Shown piece after piece: positions 36,056-45,289 of a stretch of DNA of 64,000 nucleotides. Position 1 is the first letter of the stretch, and the number at the start of each line of letters is the position of its first letter. A program made the position numbers and the translations under genes. The DNA is from Tenrec ecaudatus (taxonomy: Eukaryota; Chordata; Mammalia; Afrosoricida; Tenrecidae): positions 124,959,475 through 125,023,474 of the forward strand of contig NC_134543.1 in the NCBI RefSeq assembly GCF_050624435.1, in the 5' to 3' direction. The notes under the pieces are model-generated. The model did no database searches, was not told the DNA's origin, and was given only the letters and a program-made list of their open reading frames with translations.

Positions 36056-37016
36056 GTTTGTATTGTGGCTCATTTTTATTTTCATCATGATGCTGATTGT
36101 CACTTGCATTTAATAAGTGTTAGGCCTCGTTGTAGTATGTGGTACCAAAAAACCCCGGGCTTTCTTTTATTTTTCAAAGCTACATTTTTTTTTTACAAAA
36201 CAAACTTTATCACCTTCAGCATACTTTCCATTATACATGATACATTTGTCAAATCTCCGCCTAGCGGGGCTCTTTTTCTGTTTTTTGGGGTATCACCTTG
36301 TTAATCCCATTACATTTGTTCTTTCTTGGAGGTGTCCACCCTCCTTCGTCCTCCCAACCCCCCCACTATCCCCCATCTTGCACTTTGGACTTCGGTTCTT
36401 ATGTCTAGCAACTGTTTTAACTCTTCCATTAGGTTCTTTAAGTGGTCAGTACTTGATCAGAATAATTAAAATAGAATACCAATTACGTTTTTGCCATAAA
36501 ATGATCTAGCTTGGCTTACATGTGACAGCCATCTTTATCTGTATTTAATGATGACCTTGAACATGCTGAGGTTGCTCAAATTTGAAACTATCCCAGTGAC
36601 AGCCTGTTAGGGCTACCTTGGAAGTTTGCTTTAACCCAAGCCTTGAAGATAATTGCATATCAGATGTTGCTGCCAACTCTTCTTACCTGTGACAACAGCG
36701 TGGCTTAACATTGTTTCCATCCCTAACCTCGAAACACTCCACTCTACTGGCTATAATTTCCTTGGACTTGAAATGAGAGCTTCCTATCTATTATTAAGAG
36801 AAAATGGGCTAGACTTAATATTTTCCTTTCTTTTTAATCCATTTGTGTCCAAGGGAAAAGTCACAACCTTAGAGCTTCCCTAGCTGGGCCCCTTTCTTAT
36901 CAACTGTCTAGCGACCACTTTGTTTACAGTTTGAGCTGGGGTGTTTTCTGCCCGTGGGGTTTGAGACCGTGAAACTTGACCTTGTTTTCTTGGTAACTTG
37001 ACTTTCTACTATTCAG

Positions 37017-37109
37017 AACGACAGCAATTCATCGGGGGCCGGCGGACCAGTGAAAATCACAGAACACCGATCAAAGAAGACCAGCTTCTTCCGTTGTTCA
37101 CTACTCTGA
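37017..37109 (+). CDS. RAB8B: RAB8B last coding exon 8 (residues 178-207 and stop)
   Basis: After an attcag acceptor, 30 codons and a TGA encode the hypervariable tail and the prenylation box. The tail starts NDSNSSGAGGPVKITE and ends KKTSFFRCSLL. Cys204 in CSLL is the expected geranylgeranylation site that anchors the protein in membranes. Residue 194 is His; I recall Asn in the human protein, so this is a likely lineage substitution in a tolerant region. The 3' UTR begins at 37110. Confidence 0.97.
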   Translation, partial: NDSNSSGAGGPVKITEHRSKKTSFFRCSLL

Positions 37110-40100
37110 TGAACTCTTCCGGAGAGACTGCAGCACACCTGGAGGAACCTTCCCTGCTTCTCCGAAAGCACAGGTCCCCAGCCTGGGAGCCACACTGCCT
37201 GGCTGCTGCTGAGAGCACGCTGACCCTCCAGACACACGATGCCCAGTGGACTCGGCCTTGGCGCCGCGTGAAGCGACAGGCTCCTGTTTTCAAACTGGGA
37301 AGCAATGAAGTGGAGACGCCTGCAGGACTTAACCTTGTCTTTCCTCTTTTGTTGCCTGCTGCCGAAGCTGCTACCTTTCTTCCCACTTTGCGCATCAGTG
37401 CTCACCTTGCCCCATCCCAGCACAATCTTGCACTCAGAGGCCCGGGCACAGTTTTGTCTCATCATATTCTAGACCAGTTTGGCGCACTTGGGGATTTTTT
37501 AATTTCCTTCATTCAAAGCAGAGGTTATTACACTAAAATTAAAGAACATTGGGGCCAGTTCTTATCACCAACATGACTGCATTGGCGGCATTTGCGTTAA
37601 GGCCTCTAGTTTGTGAGTTTCTCCAACAAGAACCATTGAACACCGACTAACATTGATTTGAAAAGTTCCAAAAAATGCCCATTCCTCTACCAGAGGCCAC
37701 AGATTCTTCAGCTTGTGTAGAACTTTGCTTTCTTCCAGAGTTCTCTGCGAGGAGTGGCTGGGTGCTTGCAAGCCTCGCCTTGTAAACTGCTGACTTCTGC
37801 GATTGCAAGGCTTCGTCTCCCTCTGCCTGACGTTTGTACGTATTTTCTCTCCAGCGTGTGACTGGTTGTGATGACACCTTTACCAGAAACACAGCACATG
37901 TGAACGTTGTTGTCTGTGTCCAGTTGGGAACTTCTTGAGGTGACATTGTACATAGGCAAAAAGATTTGCCATGTAGGGTTTTTAAAACTTCAAAATGCAT
38001 CTCTCTGTGGTTCTGTCACACTGGAATACCCAATATTACACCTACCCCTCTCCAAGCTTGCTGATTTAGGTGTCTCACCCAATTCCTATCATACTCCCCG
38101 CCTAAAGAGTTAACAAGAGTTAGAATTAGATTTCAGTTTGCAGAAAGCTTACCTGTAGGGAGAAAGATGACCTTTTGATATAAATTTAGGAGAGAGAGCT
38201 CTTAGTGTTAATAATGATACTAACTGTTGGTTTTATTTTTATTGTGTGTGGGGGAAACGCTGTTTTAAAAATAAGTAAATAAAGATAACTGACCTAGTGC
38301 AACATCTAGGACAAGTCTTGCCTTTTCATTAGGGAAAATACTAGCAAGATTTCCGCTTTAAAACAGCTGTTGTTTAATGTGAAGAACCTCTTTCCATCTG
38401 TCTAGGTTCGCTGTTACAAAACTCGGGTCAGTCATTTAGGCCAAAGCCAACCAAAAGCATCGCTGCCTTTCTCACTGACCAATACTACTGGTACAGTTTG
38501 CATATGAAACCCATCTCAAGAACAAACAGTATCTAGTGTTAATCTGTGTGCCAAAACTCAGACCACTATTATATCATCGCTGTGATTCTAGCCTTCATAT
38601 CGTGACCCAGAGGGGAACATAGAGAGGCGATAGGGAAGTGAGTTCTGTTAGCACTCATTTTTCCCTGATGTGCCCATTTTGCTTCTCAAAAGGGTACCCC
38701 AACACGTGATAGTTAAGAATGGCGACTGGAGATGGAACTGGGTTGCTTGCGATGACAGGACTCTACTTCAAGTTAAGACGTGTAGCGAGACTGCTCGGAT
38801 CAACCAGCCTTTCCTCTGTGAACATTTATGCACAAGCTCGGGGCAGCAAGTATGCTAGTTCTGTTTTTGATGGACATGCAATTTACTAAAGTGATTGTTG
38901 ACTTATTTCAACGTCCCTGGGTTTTGTTGTTGTTACCTAGCTAGCCTGTAAAGCATTGAAAATGCAGGCTATTAGACAAAAATAAAGGCCATTTAGTTTC
39001 TTACTATCCTAGGAGAATCAATCATTCTGTGTTTGAAAGTTGATTTTAAATCAGCCATCTTCTCAACTTAGCTACATTCTGAGGGAAGGAAAAGGAATTC
39101 TTTTAGAAACCTCCATTCTTAACTCATTTTTTGAAAAAGATCCAAGTTTTCTGGGTGGTGACAGCGAGCCTTCTAAAAGGCCAGGATCGTGGCACCATGT
39201 GTGAATGTACTTCTCTCAGTAATTTACCTCTGACTATTTGGTGTCTTAACACTTTGGTTTATATCTCAGGGGTTGTCTGCAAACCAAAACTGACATATGC
39301 TGTGGTTAATGTTTTCTTCTTCTTTTTAACAGAGAACTTTACGTTGAGCGTATTTCTTCCTTCTTTTGTCTTAACTGAATTACTAAGGAGTCTCCATGAA
39401 CATGAACTTCCCTCTGAAAGAGCTTCTACAAGTTAGATGAGTCTGAAAGTGTTCTTTGAAGTAGCAGCCAATTGGGGGTATATGCTCTCTTATATAGAAA
39501 TAAAATGTCCTTGCTATTTTCTTACATTTAGCTTTGCTAAATTGTATATAATTTGAGCTTAAAAAGACCATAGTATTCACTTTCTGCATGGTAAAATCAC
39601 CCAATAAATATTCCACTTTGCTAAATAATAATGTACATACCGTGCATTATTCCCCCCCCCTTTTTGTAGATGGATTTTTGTGGCGGATCATTGTCTGTTC
39701 CCTGCTGCAATGGGAGAATTCTCGTTTTGCGTGACTATTTTTGTGGACTTCTGGAGATGAGGTACATGGCGACTTCTGCAGCAGTATCTGGCTCAGGGGT
39801 TGTACTTGGTGGTCAGTGTGCTAACTTTTGACAATGGTTGGACGAGGCTACCTTTTCAAATCAGAGCCCGTGGGCACCAGACAGTGGAAATGTGCTATAG
39901 CAAAGTAGCATGTAAATCAGTTGATTTTCAAATGTCTCACTGGGAACTTAATTTCAGCTCTGTTTGACTTCAGTCAGATTTTGAAAAGAGAATCAACCTG
40001 TGCATCAGTTATTCGATTTCTGAATATTTACAGGACCATTTAATGTAATTTTTGTTGTAAATGTTCAGAAGACCATCTACTCTTCACTTTGAAAGACTAC

Positions 40101-41370
40101 TTTTTCATTATACCTCATTTAGCTAACTAGCATTCTAATATTTGGTAAAACGAAAGACAAAAAAGCAGTGAGCCAGTCTGTGAGCAGTGTCTGAAACCTA
40201 GGTTGTATGCTTTGTTTAAGCTGCAGGAGTCCTGTAGGTGGGACAGGAAGGCAGTGTTTTAGAGCAGACATGTCACGCCCAGTATGCAAAAAGTCTTCCC
40301 TCCCCATCTCTATCAATTAATTTTGCTGTGCAATATAGATTGATTTTTGCCCAAGTTTCTATGTCAGAGATTATCAACTCCATTTTATAGGTCTGAATGC
40401 TGAGAATGTGCATTCAGGTTTATGATGTTTTTCGTGTGACTAGTTTAAGTGCACCCCTGAAGCAGACATTGTTGCCTAGTTTCTGACTTGGATTCCTTAA
40501 TGCGTTCAGTTTTTAATCTGTACAGGTGAACTTCTAGGTTTACATTTGTACACCATTTCATAATGTTGGCTTACTTAATTCGGATTTTAAGCACTCACTT
40601 CTATAATCAGGATTTTTAGACAAACCATTTTTACAGAAAAGACACTCCCTTCTCCTCCTTGTTACAGCCAAAGAAGGCAAAATCAAAAGATATGTCTACA
40701 AATGAAATCTCGTGGCCTAATTCTAATTAAATTTCCAAATCCCAGCACACTTTTGCAATAGCATCAATCCTCGTTTTTAGACTAATAAAGTGAACAGCTG
40801 TCATGTTCACTAAGAAAAAAGTTTTAAGGGGCTGAAATGTACAGATATGAAAACTAGCGTATTTTAGAGATATTTTCAGATTTATTTGTTGCTTTTTTTT
40901 GTGCAAATTCTTGTGCCATATCCTATTGCATTTCTTGCTGCCAAGAATGAATGGAACTTTTAATTTCAGTTTCTTTTTTTAAATGTGAATTTAATCATCG
41001 TTTGTTCCAATGGCCTTACAGTTCGGTTTTATTTTGTTTGTTTTCAGCTGACCTGGCAGTTCCTTTAATGCAAAGATGCTCTGACTAAAATCATGTCCCT
41101 AAAGAAAAATATCTAGTTTCGCCATGAAATTATCCTGTTGTGTGTGATTGCACTTATTTTATTTTCGCTCCGACAGCTTAATGAGAAAAGTTCTTGCAGA
41201 TAAAGTGGATTTGTAATGTGCTTAAACTTGTTTAAGTCAGTTCATTAACTGTATACTGATACTGAGGCTGTGGTTTTTTTCTTTTTTTGTAATGGATTTT
41301 ATTCCAGGTGAACTTTTTTTTTTTTTTACAATAATGTTCATCTAAAATAAAGATTACATAATGAAAATAC
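37110..41370 (+). other. RAB8B: RAB8B 3' untranslated region
   Basis: From the RAB8B stop to about 41370 no SINE, LINE, LTR or DNA transposon is recognisable, although the DNA on both sides is packed with them. The stretch is AT-rich with many short T runs, as in long mammalian 3' UTRs. AATAAA signals occur at 38278, 38981, 40784 and 41346, so alternative polyadenylation is likely. The last is followed by A/T-rich DNA, and an AfroSINE fragment begins about 100 bp later. The exact end is inferred, not seen. Confidence 0.75.
41346..41351 (+). promoter_or_regulatory. RAB8B: probable distal polyadenylation signal of RAB8B
   Basis: A canonical AATAAA lies at the end of the repeat-free 3' UTR, within an AT-rich context (ctaaaataaagattacat). 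Earlier candidates at 38278-38283, 38981-38986 and 40784-40789 may give shorter transcripts. Which sites are used cannot be read from sequence alone. Confidence 0.55.
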
Positions 41371-42839
41371 TCATGACTCATTGAAATGGATTCCACACTT
41401 TAAATTGTTTCTTCAAGTTTGCTAGGTATATGACTCTAATCATGATAGCAAAAACCTAACTTGTAACAGTCCTACCAGACAGAGTAGAACTGCTCCACAG
41501 GGTTTCTGAGGCTGTAAACATTCCCCGAAGCAGACAGCCTTCTCTTACTCTTGGTGAATGGCTAGTGGTTTGAGCCACCAAACTTTGGTTTAAAAAACAA
41601 ACAAACAAACAATCCAATGCCATTGGACAGGTTCGATTTGCCCCTGTGTATTTTCCTGCCACTGTAGCTCTTCATGGGAGGAGAAGGGTATTTCTCCCGC
41701 AGAGCAGCTGGTGGTTTGGGGCTGTGTAACCATTAGACTTGAGATACTTTAGCAAGTAACAAATACACGCTGCTTGACCTCATGGTGTCCTATCACTGTG
41801 CTCCTGTGTGGGTCCTGGGTCGTCCCTACAACCATGTTTATTCTCAGTGTTGCATTTCAAGCTTCCCTCCTTTGGCTCGTTCATAGAAAGACATACCTCT
41901 GATCTCGTGCCTCACAGAGAAAAGCCTTCATCTAAAACCATCTTCATATCCTCTCAACCCAACCTAAACCCCAGGAGGACTGACTGGTGGCCCTACCCTT
42001 TTTTTCTGAGAACGTTGCCCGTCGTCCCTTCTCATCCTCATTATCTGGGTCTGTTAGAACGAGTGGGTGTTACCTTCTTGGGCAGAACCTCCTATGTGTA
42101 ATTTTATATATTCATTACATGGCTTAGCTCCAAAAAGCATTTAAGGCAGCTTTAACTAAGACCTATGTAATCAAATCGTGAAAAGATATGCAAAACAATT
42201 AAATCCTCTTTTGAAGTCATGGCTGTAATTGTAATTGGAGGGCTGGGGCCCCCAAAAGAACAGATGTATTGTGAGTATACAAGTTAGCCTCTTCCTTCCT
42301 AGGAGTTGAGGTAAAGCCTAGATGGCCTTAAATTAGCATCCAAATCTGTCAGGAGAAATCCGACTTTTTCTCCTCTGCCCCTGCTGGAGGTCACAAATCA
42401 ATGAGGGAGACAAGTAAACAGGCCTCTGGTAAAGCCTGATGGGGGAAGGGATGTTTCTATGTCAGAGGATGGCCCCAGAATGCCTCAGCACTCTTTTTTG
42501 GAAAATCTGGGGGAAATAAAGCCATTTTCCCAAAATAACCTTAGAAAAGGGCTTCTGCCACCGCATTGCCCTTTCACCACCTGTGAGTTATCTCTTGGGT
42601 TAGTCACTCTTATCTCAGTGTGGAATAATAGCATGGAATTCCCATAACCAATGCAAATGAAAAAAACACAACGTAAGAATCCTGTATTGTAATACGGACT
42701 CATGATTCCACCTGGCGCTAAACTTTTCTTTAGTTGACCCTTTGTTTTCAGCACCAAGGACTGCGGTGACAGATCAATGTGGGGGTTTGCTTGGAGGCCA
42801 GACCTGACTTCACCAGGGCTCAGTTAGCCTGGGGACCAC
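41371..42839. other. intergenic region between RAB8B and APH1B
   Basis: Two decayed antisense AfroSINEs occupy about 41450-41735. The remaining 1.1 kb, 41736-42839, shows no gene or repeat that I recognise. It passes into the GC-rich APH1B promoter region. Both genes are transcribed left to right, so this is a tandem, not a shared, promoter arrangement. Confidence 0.75.
41450..41735 (-). repeat. two decayed AfroSINEs, antisense
   Basis: First (41450-41590): ccagacagagtagaactgct, gcagacagccttctcttact. Second (41592-41735): aatgccattggacaggttcg, agcagctggtggtttggggc. A (caaa)n stretch separates them. They mark the end of the repeat-free RAB8B 3' UTR. Confidence 0.75.
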
Positions 42840-42869
42840 AGGCCTGCTAGGCCCTGCGCTTGCGCCCCC

Positions 42870-43215
42870 CACCCTTCCTGGCCCCGCCCAGCCCTGCTCC
42901 GGGCTGCTACCATCTCCCGGCCCCGCCCACCTCTGGCCCCGCCCAGCCCTGCTCCAGGCCGCTATCAGCTCCAGGCCCCGCCTAGCCCTGCTCCGGGCCG
43001 CTACCAGCTCCTGGCCCCGCCCACCTCTCTGGCCCCGCCCAGCCCTGCTCCGGGCCGCTATCAGCTCCCGGCCCCGCCCAGCCCTGCTCCGGGCCGCTAC
43101 CAGCACCCTGCCCGCGTACCTCCCTGGCCCCGCCCAGCCCTGCTCCGGGTCGCTACCAGCACCCGGCCCCGCCCACCTCTCTGGCCCCGCCCCGCTCTGA
43201 CCTCGTCCCGCGCGC
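42870..43215 (+). repeat. GC-box minisatellite in the APH1B promoter
   Basis: The word agccctgctcc recurs six times, starting at 42890, 42945, 42984, 43041, 43080 and 43136. Spacings are 55, 39, 57, 39 and 56 bp, so long and short units alternate. Each unit carries a gctayca segment and at least one CCCCGCC GC-box. Long units carry an extra 16-18 bp block of the type cacctctctggccccgcc. The array ends about 55 bp before the APH1B ATG. The long reverse-strand open frame over it is only a by-product of the repeat. Confidence 0.9.
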
Positions 43216-43269
43216 GCCTCCCCTCCCCTCCCCTCCCTGTGGCGCGCCGGGTCCGCTTCTGCGGTCGCC

Positions 43270-43382
43270 ATGACGGCGGCTGTGTTCTTCGGCTGCGCCT
43301 TCATCGCCTTCGGGCCCGCGCTCGCCCTGTACATCTTCACCATCGCCACCGAGCCGCTACGCATCATCTTCCTAATTGCCGG
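43270..43382 (+). CDS. APH1B: APH1B coding exon 1 (residues 1-38)
   Basis: The start codon has a good context (gtcgccATGa, G at -3). The exon encodes MTAAVFFGCAFIAFGPALAL then YIFTIATEPLRIIFLIAG, ending two bases into Gly38 before a gtgagg donor. This is the first transmembrane segment of an APH-1 protein. The MTAAVFFGC start distinguishes APH1B from APH1A (MGAAVFFGC). APH-1 is the multipass scaffold of gamma-secretase, joining nicastrin and presenilin for intramembrane cleavage of Notch, APP and other proteins. Confidence 0.97.
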
Positions 43383-44708
43383 GTGAGGCGGCTGCGCCGG
43401 GAAACCCCGACACCGCGAGCCCAACCCTGCGGGGGGCTACCGGCTACCCCTGCGCGCCCCGAGCGGCCGGGCCCGCCGCAGCGTTGGGCCGGGGGACTGC
43501 GTGGGGGGAGAGCGGCGGCGCTGCTTCCGCGGACCCTCGGCCTCGCTGGGGGAGCTGAGGCCCCAGGGAAGGCGCGATATTGTGGGATCTTCCTGCTTAG
43601 GGTTTGTGAATGGGCTTTTGTGGTTCGTGAAGCCCCTACAGTGATATGGGAAAACGGAATAAATTCATATATGCATTTTTTCTTTCATTTTTCTGGAGCC
43701 AGTGCCCCTCGTTTTCCTCAGGCTCCCAGAGGCATCTGTAACCCCCTAGGGATCAGGCCACTAGAATCGAGGCCAGTGGTCCCACCCCTGCGGTGGAGTC
43801 AGCGGGGCCCGTTGCTTGGAAACCCTCCGGTACCACCTCCTCCCGCGGTCAACTGCATCCGAAGGTCTGCGCGCCCGGGCTTCCCCGAGGTTGTAGGTTT
43901 CCTGGCGACTCCGGCGAGCACCCGTGGGTGGACCGGTGAAAACACCGAAGCACCTGATCGCGCATCTCTTTCCCGTCATGAAGTAAACGCTGGAGCTCTA
44001 GTGGTGAATGTGGGCATGGATCTGCTTTTCACCTGTGGCAGCCCTTGGTGGACCACGGCCCTGGCCTCCCTGCCCCACTTCCAGTCTCGCTTCCAGGCGG
44101 AGCTGCAGCGCTGCACTGCATGATGTATCAGTTCTTAAAGTATTAGAGCTGTGGGCACAACGTTTGTAAAGCTTGCTGTGAGCCTCAAGAATCTCCGTCG
44201 GTGGGTGAAAACCCGACCTGGGAAACCGATCTGTCTCCAAGCACTTGATTTTCCCCACCTCTGGATTTTGGTACCAGTCATTCTACTGATATGTTGACAT
44301 ATGGTCTAGATATATTTGCATGTCTCAGACCAATCGTTTTCTGTAGGCTCTAAGGTTATACAAATCACAGTAGCCTTTGGCTGCATATTTTATTGTTTGG
44401 ATACATCGGTGGACAGTGTTGACTAGGAAAAGTGGCTAATCTTCCAACCTGGCACGTCTGTGACAGAGGGGGTCTGAAGTTGTACATGACAGATGATGCG
44501 GTCACCGGGGAGAAGGGATTGTTAGAAAAATCCCACATTCCTTTGGACCACTTGAAGAGGGCTCACCGTGGAATACGGGAGCCATGGAGCCAGACCCCTG
44601 CACGCACTTACTAAGGAGCCAGGCAATCCTTCACAAGCAGGGTCTTTTAAAACAATTTGATTAATACTGCACTGTGTTCACTTGTAACGTTTCCCTCCTC
44701 ATTCTCAG
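43383..44708 (+). other. APH1B: APH1B intron 1
   Basis: The first 200 bp continue the CpG island. The rest shows no repeat or gene that I recognise. A 294-codon open frame starting at 43239 overlaps exon 1 in a different frame and runs into this intron. I regard it as a chance frame in GC-rich DNA. Confidence 0.8.
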
Positions 44709-44879
44709 CGCGTTCTTCTGGCTGGTGTCTCTCCTGATGTCCTCCCTGGTGTGGTTCATGGCAGAAACCATTACTGGCCACAGAGATGGACCAGTACAGG
44801 AGTATGTGCTTGTTTTCGGAGTACTGGTCTCAGTCATTATCCAAGAAGCCTTCCGGTTTGCCTATTACAAGCTATTAAA
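44709..44879 (+). CDS. APH1B: APH1B coding exon 2 (residues 38-95)
   Basis: The 171-bp exon follows a tctcag acceptor; its first base completes Gly38. It ends inside Lys95 with a gtaagt donor whose G is at 44880. It encodes transmembrane segments 2 and 3: AFFWLVSLLMSSLVWFMAET, a short loop, then a helix ending EAFRFAYYKLL. The flanks AFFWLVS and FRFAYYKLL are highly conserved in APH-1. The loop ETITGHRDGPVQEY differs clearly from what I recall in human APH1B and is the least conserved part seen. Confidence 0.96.
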
Positions 44880-44967
44880 GTAAGTTTCGCATTTGCTTTC
44901 CTGTTTTCTCCCCAGTAGGTTCCACTATGCAATTTGAAGTTGCATGCTTTCCTTTGTTGTTCTAGGC

Positions 44968-45160
44968 CAGTGGTTCCCAACCTTCCGAGTGCTGCGACCC
45001 TTTCATAGAGTTCCTCATACGGTGGTGACCCCCAACCGTAAAATTATTTTCGTTGCTACTTCATCACTGTCATTTTGCTCCTGTTATGAATCGGGCGACC
45101 CCTGTGAAAGGGTCATTTGACCCCCCAAAGAGGTCGCAACTCACAGGTTGAGAACTGCTG
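44968..45160. mobile_element. SPIN-like non-autonomous hAT element
   Basis: Left end cagtggttcccaaccttccg, right end aggttgagaactgctg. Flanks ttctaggc and ttctaagg look like an 8-bp target duplication altered by a one-base change in length. Confidence 0.85.
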
Positions 45161-45227
45161 TTCTAAGGCAAGATATTGGGTCCATTTTCAGCTTTTAACC
45201 TATGGTCATTCATTCCTTCATCCATTA

Positions 45228-45258
45228 AAAATAATAATAATAATTATTATTAATAATA
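45228..45258. repeat. (AAT)n/(ATT)n self-complementary microsatellite
   Basis: aataataataataattatta is followed by further att and aat units; the two halves can pair as a hairpin. Confidence 0.85.
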
Positions 45259-45289
45259 CATCATTTTATTTCTTAAAAAGCAACTTTTG

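Larger units (their letters stand above)
31404..37016 (+). other. RAB8B: RAB8B introns 6 and 7
   Basis: Intron 6 (31404-36004): nothing recognisable from 31404 to 33480; then an RTE/SINE fragment, an AfroSINE, an L1-like 3' end, a SINE head at 35232 and a 30-bp L1-like tail at 35728. 34806-35231 and 35346-35727 show nothing. Intron 7 (36056-37016): T-rich around 36160-36440 and otherwise unremarkable. Confidence 0.8.
1..41370 (+). other. RAB8B: RAB8B gene, all but its 5' end
   Basis: Seven coding exons in order and in phase spell residues 42-207 of a Rab8 GTPase ending in CSLL. The sequence follows RAB8B rather than RAB8A in its C-terminal hypervariable region (NDSNSSGAGGPVKITE start). RAB8B is a membrane-attached GTP switch that steers exocytic and recycling vesicles to the plasma membrane, cell junctions and primary cilium. 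Exon 1, with the start codon, P-loop and switch I start, is not in the window, so 1-19779 is read as the end of intron 1. The right limit is set by the last good AATAAA signal before SINE DNA resumes. The gene looks intact: no stops, frameshifts or broken splice sites in the exons seen. Confidence 0.95.
42840..43580 (+). promoter_or_regulatory. APH1B: CpG-island promoter of APH1B
   Basis: GC content jumps sharply at about 42840 and falls again after about 43580. The region surrounds the APH1B start codon and first donor. It carries many CCCCGCCC GC-boxes (Sp1/KLF-type sites), several CpG clusters (cgcgcgcc near 43210) and no evident TATA box. This is the usual architecture of a widely expressed mammalian gene. 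The transcription start is not determined; it is probably between 43150 and 43260. Confidence 0.8.

Noticed and set aside
36998..37576. 192-codon forward open frame overlapping RAB8B exon 8
   Set aside because: It is in another frame from the RAB8B tail and extends into the 3' UTR; the RAB8B frame has the conserved CSLL end.
42810..43424. 204-codon reverse-strand open frame over the APH1B promoter
   Set aside because: It is a translation of the GC-box minisatellite: low-complexity Gly/Arg/Ala repeats without any family signature.
43239..44123. 294-codon forward open frame starting just before the APH1B ATG
   Set aside because: It is in a different frame from the real exon 1, runs through the donor into intron 1, and has no recognisable domain. 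GC-rich DNA is poor in stops.
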